Assembly (NCBI GenBank): GCA_900315925.1
Contig: ONAV01000020.1
Coordinates: 21,795 to 85,794 of the forward strand
Direction: 5' to 3'
DNA: 64,000 nucleotides
Source of the DNA: an uncultured Selenomonadales bacterium
GTDB lineage: Bacteria > Bacillota > Negativicutes > Acidaminococcales > Acidaminococcaceae
Positions within the stretch are counted from its first letter, which is position 1, and every line of letters starts with the position of its first letter. The notes beneath the pieces are model-generated. The model saw nothing but the letters and a program-made list of their open reading frames with translations, was not told the origin of the DNA and did no database searches. Shown piece after piece: positions 34,769 through 43,029 of this stretch. The position numbers were made by a program, and so were the translations under genes.

Positions 34769-36721
34769 ATGGCGGAATACGATTACAATGCTGCGGATAC
34801 ATGGATGTGCAGTTGTGGTAAGACCAATACGGGTAAGTTTTGCGTAAAGTGCGGCGCACCGCGTCCGGCGGCGCCACCGCCACCTGCGCCTGCTCCCCGG
34901 GCGGAATGGGTGTGTACCTGTGGAAAGGTTAATACGGGCAAGTTTTGTGCTAAATGTGGGTCACCGCGTCCGGCGGCAGAACCCAAAAAACCGGCAGGGG
35001 CAAGACCTGCGCCCCAGGGCGGAAGGCCTGCACCACAAGGCGTAAAACCGCAGAAACCATCTCGTCCGGCAAACGGCACAGCAGCAACGCCGCCGAGAGT
35101 TAGTAAACCTGCCGGTGGGACTGTAGCAGCGCCGCCGAGGGTTAGTAAACCTGCAGGCGGTACTGTAGCGATGCCGCCGAAAGTTAGCAAACCTGCAGGC
35201 GGAACTGTAGCGATGCCGCCGAGAGTTAGTAAATCTGCCGGTGGTACTGTAGCGATGCCACCGAGAGTTAGCAAACCTGCCAGTGGTACTGTGGCAACGC
35301 CGCCAAAAGTTAGTAAACCTGCAGGCGGAACTGTAGCGATGCCACCGAAAGTTAGCAAACCTGCCGGTGCGACAGTGACGATGCCGTCCCGGAGCAGCAA
35401 ACCGGCTGCAGAAGCGGTAAGCGCTGTTGCAGCAGCACGTGCGGCGCAAGAGGCTGCAGCACTCAGGGCGGCAGAAGAAGCAGCAGCCCGTCAGACGGCG
35501 GAAGCACGCGCAGCACAGGAAGCGGCAGCTCGTATCGTAGCGGAAGAAGCAGCGGCCCGTCAGGCGGCAGAAGCACGGGCGGCCCAGGAGGCAGCAGCGC
35601 GCAGGGCAGCAGAAGAAGCGGCGGCCCGCCATGCGGCAGAGACACGTGCAGCACAGGAAGTGGCAGCGCGTATAGCAGCGGAAGAAGCAGCCGCCCGCAA
35701 AGCAGCGGAAGCACGCGCAGCTCAGGAGGCAGCGGCCCGTCAGGCAGCAGAAGCGCGTGCGGCTCAGGAAGCGGCAGCGCGCAGAGCGGCGGAAGAAGAA
35801 GCGGCCCGCCAGGCGGCAGAAGCACGCGCGGCCCAAGAGGCAGCGGCTCGCAGGGCAGCGGAAGAAGAAGCGGTCCGCCAGGCGGCAGAAGCGCGTGCAG
35901 CACAGGAAGCAGCGGCTCGCAGGGCAGCGGAAGAAGAAGAACGCAAGGCGGCGGAAGAAGAAAAAGAACAGGAAGCGGCTAAGGCAGCTGCGGCAATGGA
36001 AACCGGTGCAGAAGCTTTGACAGGCCGGGACGCGGAGCCAAAGGCTGTTCAGGAAACTGCAACACAGGAACCGGTGGAAAAAACCGCGGAAGTACCGGAA
36101 ACACCTCCGGCGCCATCCGATGAGGAAAATGATAACAAAGGCACGATGAAGAAAGCAGCGATTGGTGCGCTGATTCTGCTGTTACTCATCGGCGCGTATT
36201 TTATGTTCGGTAAAAAGAAAGAGGCGCCGCCTGCTCCCGATCCGGCAAAGGTTGAGACGAAGGCAGAGACTAAGACCGAAACTAAGACCGAAACCGATAA
36301 GCCTGCGGATCCGGCAGCCAAAGAAGCAAAGCTGAAGGAATATGCGGAAGCGGTGAAGGCGGCGAACGAGCAGAAGAAACAAGATGCGGCCGCCAATGAA
36401 AAACTGGTCTTCCTGGTTGAGAATGTGCAGCGCAAAGACAACGAACTGGTTATTTCCGGGCATTTCTATAACGGCAAGAAGAACCGGACGATTACCTCGG
36501 TAAAATCGATGGAACTGGATATTGTGCTGAGGGATATGGATAAGGAACTGCTGAACGAGAAGAATATTAAATACGCGCAGCCCCTTGCCGGAATACGCAT
36601 CGAGCCGCTGCAGGATTCCCCTGCGATAACTGTAAATCTGCCGGATAAGGCGCCTGCCGGTGAGTTCAATAATTTTATGGTTACGGCCCATGATGTTCAT
36701 TGGGAAGGCGTAGGCAACTAA
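34769..36721 (+). CDS. N-terminal zinc-ribbon, coiled-coil membrane protein with external C-terminal domain
   Basis: ATG 34769 with AAAGGAG gives 650 residues; the longer frame from 34721 lacks a ribosome binding site. Two GRAM-like short ribbons (MCSCGKTNTGKFCVKCGAPR and VCTCGKVNTGKFCAKCGSPR) are followed by eight 14-residue GGTVAMPPRVSKPA repeats and a very Ala-rich coiled coil (EEAARQAAEARAAQEAAARR). A transmembrane helix (AAIGALILLLLIGAYFMFG) precedes an external domain of about 150 residues (NELVISGHFYNGKKNRTITS). The topology mirrors the 2275 product, with ribbons inside in both. Function unknown. Confidence 0.78.
   Translation: MAEYDYNAADTWMCSCGKTNTGKFCVKCGAPRPAAPPPPAPAPRAEWVCTCGKVNTGKFCAKCGSPRPAAEPKKPAGARPAPQGGRPAPQGVKPQKPSRPANGTAATPPRVSKPAGGTVAAPPRVSKPAGGTVAMPPKVSKPAGGTVAMPPRVSKSAGGTVAMPPRVSKPASGTVATPPKVSKPAGGTVAMPPKVSKPAGATVTMPSRSSKPAAEAVSAVAAARAAQEAAALRAAEEAAARQTAEARAAQEAAARIVAEEAAARQAAEARAAQEAAARRAAEEAAARHAAETRAAQEVAARIAAEEAAARKAAEARAAQEAAARQAAEARAAQEAAARRAAEEEAARQAAEARAAQEAAARRAAEEEAVRQAAEARAAQEAAARRAAEEEERKAAEEEKEQEAAKAAAAMETGAEALTGRDAEPKAVQETATQEPVEKTAEVPETPPAPSDEENDNKGTMKKAAIGALILLLLIGAYFMFGKKKEAPPAPDPAKVETKAETKTETKTETDKPADPAAKEAKLKEYAEAVKAANEQKKQDAAANEKLVFLVENVQRKDNELVISGHFYNGKKNRTITSVKSMELDIVLRDMDKELLNEKNIKYAQPLAGIRIEPLQDSPAITVNLPDKAPAGEFNNFMVTAHDVHWEGVGN
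35072..35407 (+). repeat. 42-bp tandem coding repeat
   Basis: Eight 42-bp units encode GGTVAMPPRVSKPA and close variants. Confidence 0.9.
35430..35960 (+). repeat. Ala/Glu/Arg coiled-coil repeat
   Basis: Tandem units of about 33-66 bp encode AARQAAEARAAQEAAARRAAEE. The purine/GC bias gives open frames on several strands and frames here, all of which are shadows. Confidence 0.85.
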
Positions 36722-36751
36722 GAGGTAAGAGCAACAGGAGGTCATGCTGCA

Positions 36752-37324
36752 TTGAGTAAAGAGAATAAGCTTGTGCTGGTGCTGGGCGGGGCCCGCAGCG
36801 GGAAAAGTGAATTTGCGGAAAAGTTTGTGCTGCATGCGGGCAATCTGTGCGGCTATATTGCTACGGCCGAAATTCTGGACGAGGAAATGGCGGAACGTGT
36901 GAAGCTGCACAAAGCCCGCCGGGAAAAACGCTGGATCACCTTTGAAGCTCCCTACGAAGCGGAGAAAATTTTCCCGGAAGCGGGAGAACGTACGGATGCG
37001 ATTTTATTTGACGATATTACCCTGTACCTGAGTAACATGCTGTATGGAAAAGATGCGCCCCGGGGCACCACGGCGGAAAAAGCCGCTGTGGTACGGCAAC
37101 GTATGCAGGCGCTGCTGGATGCGGCCAAAGCCTGCGGCAGGACGGTCGTGTTTGTTTCCAATGAAGTTGGAAACGGTATCGTACCGGATAATGCCATGGC
37201 CCGGGAATACCGCGATATTTCCGGCTGGGTGAACCAGCAGATCGGGGAGGCGGCCGACCAGGTTTTTTATGTGGTAGCCGGTCAGGCGGTAGATATCAAA
37301 CGGCTTGCGTTCCGGTTTGAATAA
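36752..37324 (+). CDS. cobU: Adenosylcobinamide kinase / guanylyltransferase
   Basis: The N-terminal P-loop LVLGGARSGKSEFAEK and the motif GYIATAEILDEEMAERVKLH-KARR-WITFEAP, which contains the guanylylated histidine region, identify CobU. It phosphorylates adenosylcobinamide and transfers GMP to it for the nucleotide-loop step of cobamide assembly. TTG 36752 lies 9 nt after AGGAGG. It is the first gene of a five-gene cobamide set on one strand. Confidence 0.93.
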   Translation: MSKENKLVLVLGGARSGKSEFAEKFVLHAGNLCGYIATAEILDEEMAERVKLHKARREKRWITFEAPYEAEKIFPEAGERTDAILFDDITLYLSNMLYGKDAPRGTTAEKAAVVRQRMQALLDAAKACGRTVVFVSNEVGNGIVPDNAMAREYRDISGWVNQQIGEAADQVFYVVAGQAVDIKRLAFRFE

Positions 37325-37346
37325 GTTTCTGAATGGAGCAAAAGTT

Positions 37347-38360
37347 ATGTTAGACGATTTATATATATCTTTGCCAAACGAAAACATCCGTAAGGAAGTT
37401 CTGAAAGAATGGGCTGCTCTGGCTCCGGGCGAAGATTTTGGCATCCTGCCGGGCCTGACGGCGGATTATCTGATGATGACGGACGGAAGAGGCATCCGGG
37501 GACTAAAACCGGTGATGCTGCTCATGTGCGGGGATCACGGTATCTGCAAATACGGCGTCAGCGCCTTTCCCCAGGAAGTGACCCTGCAGATGATCAACGG
37601 GTATGGCCGGGGCACGGCAGGCGCCAATGTGATGGCCCGTCATGCCGGTGCGGATATCGTTGTGGTGGACGTGGGGACGAATTTTGACCTGAACGGGTTT
37701 TCCCATGTGCGGCAATGCAAGATTGCCTGGGGTACGGAGGATTTTACCCAGGGACCGGCGATGACATATGAGCAGGCTGTTGCGGCGCTGGAAACAGGCA
37801 TGCGTATGGCTGATGAAGCCATTGACGGCGGCTGCAATCTTTTGGAGACCGGTGAGATGGGAATCGCTAATACAACGTCTACGGCTGCTATCGCCGCAGG
37901 CTTTCTGGATCTGCCTGCCGAGCTGACGGTCGGACGGGGCAGCGGCATTAACGATGAACGGCTGAAAATTAAAACGGAAGTGGTCCGCAGGGGACTGGAA
38001 GTAAATAAACCGAAACCCGGGGACGGACTGGATGTGTTATGCAAGGTGGGCGGCTACGATCACGCGGGACTGGCCGGTATGATGCTGGCTGGCGCGGCCC
38101 GGCATGTTCCCACTATGGTGGACGGGGTGAACGCCACGGCTGCCGCGCTGATTGCGTACGGGATCAATCCCAACTGCGCGAAATATTTGCTGTGCTCGCA
38201 TCTTTCTTCGGATTTAAGCGCCAAAAAGATGCTGGAAGTACTGCAGCTGAAACCTGTCGTACACGCCGGCATGCGTCTGGGTGAAGGTACCGGCGCTTCG
38301 CTGGCCATCAGTATTTTACGTTCGGCGCTGGATACATACAGGGAACTGATTAAGGAGTAA
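37347..38360 (+). CDS. cobT: CobT-like lower-ligand phosphoribosyltransferase, subunit A
   Basis: ATG 37347 follows GGAGC. The 337 residues carry CGDHGICKYGVSAFP (61-75), NTTSTAAIAAG, GRGSGINDERL and the C-terminal LGEGTGAS with the catalytic glutamate E313 of the CobT family. The protein lacks the family's N-terminal KPxGSLG segment and the C-terminal EMATFEEAGV end. Those two pieces are present in the second CobT-like protein at 39317. The split resembles ArsA/ArsB of Sporomusa ovata, a heterodimer that attaches phenol or p-cresol. Its product, an alpha-ribotide, is the substrate of CobS next door. Confidence 0.85.
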   Translation: MLDDLYISLPNENIRKEVLKEWAALAPGEDFGILPGLTADYLMMTDGRGIRGLKPVMLLMCGDHGICKYGVSAFPQEVTLQMINGYGRGTAGANVMARHAGADIVVVDVGTNFDLNGFSHVRQCKIAWGTEDFTQGPAMTYEQAVAALETGMRMADEAIDGGCNLLETGEMGIANTTSTAAIAAGFLDLPAELTVGRGSGINDERLKIKTEVVRRGLEVNKPKPGDGLDVLCKVGGYDHAGLAGMMLAGAARHVPTMVDGVNATAAALIAYGINPNCAKYLLCSHLSSDLSAKKMLEVLQLKPVVHAGMRLGEGTGASLAISILRSALDTYRELIKE

Positions 38361-38362
38361 CC

Positions 38363-39211
38363 ATGGCGGAAGAAAATTTGAAGACGAAAGGGACGGAAGT
38401 GGAAGAGGAAACCGGCTTCTGGAACCGGCTGAATATTCCGTTGCCGGAACGTTCTACGGGTCTTTTCCGTTACATTCGGGATTTTTTTACCTGCCTTGAG
38501 TTTTTAACAAGGATACGGATGACCAAACGGGAAGTCTGGTTCCCGGATGACTTTGCCCGTTCCGTGCCGTATTTCCCGCTGGTGGGAGGAATCATGGGCG
38601 CGCTGATGTGGGGCGCTGCCCGTGTTGGCGCCCTGGCCGGTTTTTCCGGCAATGTGCTGGGTGTGTTTCTGGTACTGGCGGAATTGTTTTTTATCGGCAC
38701 GCTGATGTACGACGGGTTCATGGATACGGCGGACGGTGTGTTCAGCGGCCGGACCCGGGAACGGAAGCTGGAGATCATGCAGGACAGTCATGTGGGCGCC
38801 AACGCAGTCATCGGCGCTATCATCCTGATCCTGGCCAAAGTTACCCTGCTGGGTTCCTTTCCAACCGCTGTGTTAGGTCCGCTTCTTGTTGCTATGTACG
38901 TTGTGACCCGGACGCTGATGGTGTTTTATATTCTGCTGTTTCCCAACGCACGGCCCGGCGGTCTGGGGGAAATGTTCAAAACCGGAGGCAGTCCGGTGTA
39001 TTTGCCGCTGGCGCTTGTACTGGCGGCGGGCATTCTGTTTTACCTTGGTCCGGTCTGGTGCAGGCTGGCGGTTTTCAGCTGCGTTCCCTGTATGGCCCTT
39101 GCCTTTTACCTGAAATGGAATCTGGGCGGTCTGACCGGCGATACCTTTGGCTTTTTAACGGAATGCGGAACTGTGATTGTTTTGTTTTTGGCATATTATT
39201 TATTCAGATAA
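38363..39211 (+). CDS. cobS: Adenosylcobinamide-GDP ribazoletransferase (cobalamin synthase)
   Basis: The CobS signature YDGFMDTADGVFSG (D117, D121, D124) and EIMQDSHVGANAV are present, with five or more membrane helices. It joins the activated lower ligand to adenosylcobinamide-GDP in the membrane. An N-terminal acidic extension of about 35 residues is longer than usual. It starts two bases after the stop of the CobT-like gene. Confidence 0.93.
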   Translation: MAEENLKTKGTEVEEETGFWNRLNIPLPERSTGLFRYIRDFFTCLEFLTRIRMTKREVWFPDDFARSVPYFPLVGGIMGALMWGAARVGALAGFSGNVLGVFLVLAELFFIGTLMYDGFMDTADGVFSGRTRERKLEIMQDSHVGANAVIGAIILILAKVTLLGSFPTAVLGPLLVAMYVVTRTLMVFYILLFPNARPGGLGEMFKTGGSPVYLPLALVLAAGILFYLGPVWCRLAVFSCVPCMALAFYLKWNLGGLTGDTFGFLTECGTVIVLFLAYYLFR

Positions 39212-39316
39212 TAAACAGTACTTCGGACAGGGCTGATGATTTCTTTTTAGAATGGAATCAGACGCCGGATACTGTGTTGCTTAGAGTTCAGGATATATTG
39301 TTTGAGGAAGGCAATT

Positions 39317-40192
39317 ATGCATATTGAAGAACTGATTACGAAAATTCAGCCTTTAAGCAAAGAGATTATCAGGGCGGCGCAGAAACGGTTTGACAACCTG
39401 ATCAAGCCGGTGGGTTCCCTGGCCCAGTTGGAAAGTATGACCGCGCGGTATGCGGGAATCATCGGTTCTTCGGATAAACAGCTGGTGACAGTTCCGGAGA
39501 CCCGTCTTCTTTTGCTGTGGGGAGAAGCGAAGCATGCGGCGCAAATTGAGGCGGCCATGCTGCAGAAAAAAGCGCTTTCTGTTTACGCCTCTCATGTCGA
39601 TGCAACCGTAGTCCCGCTGCTTGTCATCGGGGAAACGTCCTACGATCTGCTGGAAGAAGGCGCCATGCTGGCAGGAGAATATATCGGCGAGGAAAAAGCG
39701 GGGCTGATTTGTCTCGGTTCCTGTGAAAACGAGTTAAAACCTGACTGGCAGGACCTGTTGGATGAGGAAGATGGACTGGCCTTTCTGGACAGACTGCAGT
39801 GTCCTGTCGTAGCAGCAATGACCGGTGCGATCCTGCAGGCGGCGGGGATGCGCATACCGGTTATGCTGGACGGTGTCGCTACCTGTCTGGCGGCCCTGGC
39901 TGCTTCCATGTTTAATCCCTTTGTACTGCAATACTGTTTTGCCGGCGACGAATCAGCGGAAGAAGGCAGCGGACTGCTTTTGGATAAACTGAAACTGCAG
40001 GCGCCCTTACGCCTTTCCCTGAACCATTCAGAGGGCGTGGGAGCATTGACCTGTCTGCGCCTGTTTGACGCGGGCATCAAGGCTTATACGGAAATGGAAA
40101 CCTTCGAAGAGGCCGGCGTGCATAATGAAAAAGAAGATTATTCGTTAAAAGTGCAGGAAGAAAAGAAAAACAACAAAGAAGATACAGAGTGA
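39317..40192 (+). CDS. CobT-like lower-ligand phosphoribosyltransferase, subunit B
   Basis: ATG 39317 follows GAGGAAGG. The 291 residues begin with the CobT front segment DNLIKPVGSLAQLESMTARY and end with AGIKAYTEMETFEEAGV, but the GVSAFP motif is missing and the LGEGTGA site reads HSEGVGALTC. It is a divergent paralogue that cannot be a standard CobT alone. Paired with the 37347 product the two would supply all CobT segments, as in ArsAB. An acidic/Lys-rich tail ends the protein. Confidence 0.8.
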   Translation: MHIEELITKIQPLSKEIIRAAQKRFDNLIKPVGSLAQLESMTARYAGIIGSSDKQLVTVPETRLLLLWGEAKHAAQIEAAMLQKKALSVYASHVDATVVPLLVIGETSYDLLEEGAMLAGEYIGEEKAGLICLGSCENELKPDWQDLLDEEDGLAFLDRLQCPVVAAMTGAILQAAGMRIPVMLDGVATCLAALAASMFNPFVLQYCFAGDESAEEGSGLLLDKLKLQAPLRLSLNHSEGVGALTCLRLFDAGIKAYTEMETFEEAGVHNEKEDYSLKVQEEKKNNKEDTE

Positions 40193-40350
40193 TCAGCGTT
40201 TTAATAAGTCATCGTGCGTTTGAAAGTCATCGTGTATTCGTAAGATATTGTATTTACATACATAATCGTGACTTCATAATACATCGAAGGTTACGAAAAG
40301 TAATTTGGAAGGGGAAGGCTGCTGTCCAGAGCAGCAAAAGGAGGAGTTTC

Positions 40351-40950
40351 ATGGCTAAACTTTATCTGATTCGTCACGGAGAAACGGATTACAACAACGC
40401 GATGCGTTTTCAGGGCCGGACGGATATTCTTCTGAATCAGAAAGGAATCGAACAGGCAGAAAAGGCGGCAGAATTTTTCAGGGATATCCCGTTGCAGGCG
40501 ATTTATACCAGCAGCCTGAAACGCGCCAGAACCACCGCGGAGATCATCGGTAAGGTGAAGGGGCTTGAACCGCAGGCAACGGATGCGTTGCAGGAGATGA
40601 GCTTCGGTATCTGGGAAAACATGAACAGCAAAGATATCCAGAAAAAATATGCCAAAGAATGGAAAGATTTTTTTGCAAGCCCGGCCACGACAACGATTCC
40701 CCAGGGGGAATGTATGTTGGATGTGCAGAAACGCGCCTATCCTGTTGTACAGGAAATCCTGGATCAGTATCCGGAAGGCGACGTGGCGTTTGTGGCCCAC
40801 GGAGGCATTATCCGCGTGTTGATCTGCACCATGCTGGGGTTGGATCTGAACCGTGCCTGGCATGTGCATGTAGGGAATGCTTCCATAACTTGTTTTTATT
40901 ACTGGGGTAGGTCCTACACGCTGGATTATGCAAACCTGACGCAATATTGA
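40351..40950 (+). CDS. cobC: Alpha-ribazole phosphatase (histidine phosphatase family)
   Basis: ATG 40351 with AAAAGGAGGAG gives 199 residues; the frame is open to 40189 but without a start signal. LIRHGETDYN carries the catalytic His, and FVAHGGIIRV the second one. In this position after the cobT/cobS genes it most likely removes the 5' phosphate from the alpha-ribotide or cobamide phosphate. By sequence alone it could be a general phosphoglycerate-mutase-like phosphatase. Confidence 0.85.
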   Translation: MAKLYLIRHGETDYNNAMRFQGRTDILLNQKGIEQAEKAAEFFRDIPLQAIYTSSLKRARTTAEIIGKVKGLEPQATDALQEMSFGIWENMNSKDIQKKYAKEWKDFFASPATTTIPQGECMLDVQKRAYPVVQEILDQYPEGDVAFVAHGGIIRVLICTMLGLDLNRAWHVHVGNASITCFYYWGRSYTLDYANLTQY

Positions 40951-41453
40951 CCGGTATGGCATCAAATCAGTCTATAGTATTGATTTAAAAAATTTATGAC
41001 CGGTCTGATGTCCGAACAGTCCGCTATAGGATTGATTTTCGTATGACTTGACCGGTATGGCGTCCCGATCAGCTGCTAATATTTAGATTTAATTCGTAAT
41101 ATGGCCGCTGAAATACAGAAAACATAATTATTTTCTTTATCACAGACTTTTGTAACGAAAATGTTGTGAATGATATTACAATTATATCAGCATAAATATC
41201 AACACTCAGTACTAAAATGATTTAAAAAGTGAATTTTACTAAAATTGTAAGCAATAATATTGCAAATTAGCATTGACAAGTTTTCTTTTTTTGGTATACT
41301 TCACTTTAGGATATCTCAAGGCCGGCTTAGTTTATTGTTTCGTTTTGTTTCGTTTTCTCACTTATTTTTCCGAGTGCGTCAATTAGGAAAAAGCGGTACA
41401 GTAAGAAGCAAGTTGTTCCTATGGGGTACAAAGGAAAAAGGAGTGACTGAACT
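40951..41453 (+). promoter_or_regulatory. Gap with three degenerate repeats and one promoter
   Basis: Three imperfect copies of about 50 bp begin with GACCGGT at 40949, 40998 and 41050, each with a downstream ATTGATTT-like end. No gene was found in 503 bp. TTGACA (41273-41278), 16-bp spacer and TATACT (41295-41300) form a promoter for the gene at 41454, giving a leader of about 150 nt. Confidence 0.6.
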
Positions 41454-41747
41454 ATGTTTGAAGACAAGACCCTGAAATGTGTTGAATGCGGTAATGATTT
41501 TGTTTTTTCCGCATCAGAACAGGAATTTTATGCGGAGAAAGGTTTTACCAATGAACCGAAACGCTGCTCTTCCTGCCGTGCTGCCCGTAAGGCCCGTATG
41601 AACGGGACCCAGCCGCGGGAAATGTTTAAAGCAGTTTGTGCGGAATGCGGTAAAGAGACGGAAGTTCCGTTCCGTCCTTCGGAAGATCGCCCGGTTTATT
41701 GCTTTGACTGCTTCAATAAACGTAAAGCAGGACATGATCACGAATAA
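41454..41747 (+). CDS. Small zinc-binding protein with CxxC motifs
   Basis: The 97-residue protein carries CVECGNDFVFSASEQEFYAE with later RCSSCRAARKAR, and a second set CAECGKETEVPFRPSEDRPV with YCFDCFNKRK. This is the zinc-ribbon CxxC-x(n)-CxxC pattern of small proteins widespread in Firmicutes and of unknown function. It has its own promoter and a strong terminator at 41800. Confidence 0.85.
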   Translation: MFEDKTLKCVECGNDFVFSASEQEFYAEKGFTNEPKRCSSCRAARKARMNGTQPREMFKAVCAECGKETEVPFRPSEDRPVYCFDCFNKRKAGHDHE

Positions 41748-41799
41748 ATTTCTGTGAAAAGTTTTAAGAGACCCTAAGAGACCCATAGTATCCTATCCT

Positions 41800-41835
41800 A
41801 AACCGACTGTTTAACAGGCAGTCGGTTTATTTTTG
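41800..41835 (+). terminator. Intrinsic terminator
   Basis: AAACCGACTG and CAGTCGGTTT form a 10-bp perfect stem followed by ATTTTTGTTTT. Confidence 0.88.
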
Positions 41836-41855
41836 TTTTATATTGAAGAGAGTTA

Positions 41856-41864
41856 TGATATAAT
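41856..41864 (+). promoter_or_regulatory. Extended -10 promoter of the DUF2156 gene
   Basis: TGATATAAT matches the extended -10 form TGnTATAAT. No good -35 box is seen, which suits this class. The leader would be about 140 nt. Confidence 0.5.
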
Positions 41865-42013
41865 TAAAATTAACTAAGATTACATAAACTGACAGCAAGT
41901 TTATTACTCCTGCTTCCATAGCGTTTTTCTGTTGTTTATTGTTTCTGCTGTGTTTTTGTTGTTTCAGGAAAGCAGCCGGTAATTCATGTCTATTTTTGGA
42001 AAGGGGTATTTTT

Positions 42014-42895
42014 ATTTTAGAATTTAAAGAAGTCGCGGTAAAAGACCGTGCCCTGTTTGAAACGTACTTAAATAAACCGGAGCATTTCGGCTCAGAATGC
42101 GCCTTTACGAATTTGTATATCTGGCGGGATTATTACCGTACGTGGTGGACAGAAATATTTGGCTTTCTGCTGATCAAAGTGGAACTGGAGGGGGAAAGCT
42201 ATTACTTACAGCCTTTTGGAGGAAAAGACGAAGACCTGCCGCTTCTGGCAAAGGAAATCAGAGAGGCGGAGGGCGGTCCGTTTGAATTCCGCGGCATCTA
42301 TGAATGTTCGCTGGAACGGTTAAGCTGCCTGAAAGGGGAAGAAGAGTTCCGGGAAAACCGGGACAGTTGGGACTACGTGTACCTGCAGGAGGATCTGGCG
42401 ACGCTGCGGGGACGCCGCTACCACGGGCAGAAGAATCATTACAATACCTTCAAAAGGGAGAATCCGGATTATGTATTTGAAATGATCAATCCGGAAAATT
42501 TTGCCGAGTGTCTGAATTTTGGCGAAGAGTGGTGTAAGGCTCGGATGGAGACGGATCCCAGCATTGTTTGGGAGATCCGCGCGCTGCAGGAAGCGTTTGT
42601 GAATTTTGAAGCCCTGGGATTACGGGGCGGGGCGATTCGCGTGAACGGGAAGATCGAGGCGTTCGGTTTTGGCAAGACCATTAACGGGGAAGTCTGCGAT
42701 GAAAATGTGGAAAAAGCCAATCCCGATATCCGCGGTCTGTATGCGGCGATCCAGACGGAGTGCGCGCAGTATGTCTGGCCTGACATGAAATATATTAACC
42801 GGGAAGAAGATATAGGACTGGAAGGACTGCGCAAGGCAAAAGAAGCGCTGCACCCGGCGTTTATGGTGAAGAAGTACAGTCTGCTGGTAAAATAA
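42014..42895 (+). CDS. DUF2156 family protein (GNAT-like)
   Basis: The sequence LEFKEVAVKDRALFETYLNK, then FTNLYIWRDYY, GRRYHGQKNHYNTFKRENPD and KYINREEDIGLEGLRKAKEA are typical of DUF2156 proteins, related to the acyltransferase half of lysylphosphatidylglycerol synthases. The start is odd: the only ribosome binding site, AAAGGGG at 42001-42006, is followed by ATT codons (42008, 42014) and no ATG, GTG or TTG. TTG 41996 overlaps that site. An ATT start at 42014 fits the spacing. Confidence 0.8.
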   Translation: MLEFKEVAVKDRALFETYLNKPEHFGSECAFTNLYIWRDYYRTWWTEIFGFLLIKVELEGESYYLQPFGGKDEDLPLLAKEIREAEGGPFEFRGIYECSLERLSCLKGEEEFRENRDSWDYVYLQEDLATLRGRRYHGQKNHYNTFKRENPDYVFEMINPENFAECLNFGEEWCKARMETDPSIVWEIRALQEAFVNFEALGLRGGAIRVNGKIEAFGFGKTINGEVCDENVEKANPDIRGLYAAIQTECAQYVWPDMKYINREEDIGLEGLRKAKEALHPAFMVKKYSLLVK

Positions 42896-43029
42896 TGTAA
42901 ACTGTTTGAAACGCAGTGAATACTGTTTGAAAGCAGACGTACTGATTAAGAAAGGGAACACGGCTGTACACCTGCCCGGTTACCGGAAGCGGTTCGGTGT
43001 TTTCCGGTTTCGTAGTGTAGAGGAAGTTT

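Noticed and set aside
36722..36752. Cobalamin riboswitch before cobU
   Set aside because: The gap is only 30 bp and holds just the ribosome binding site.
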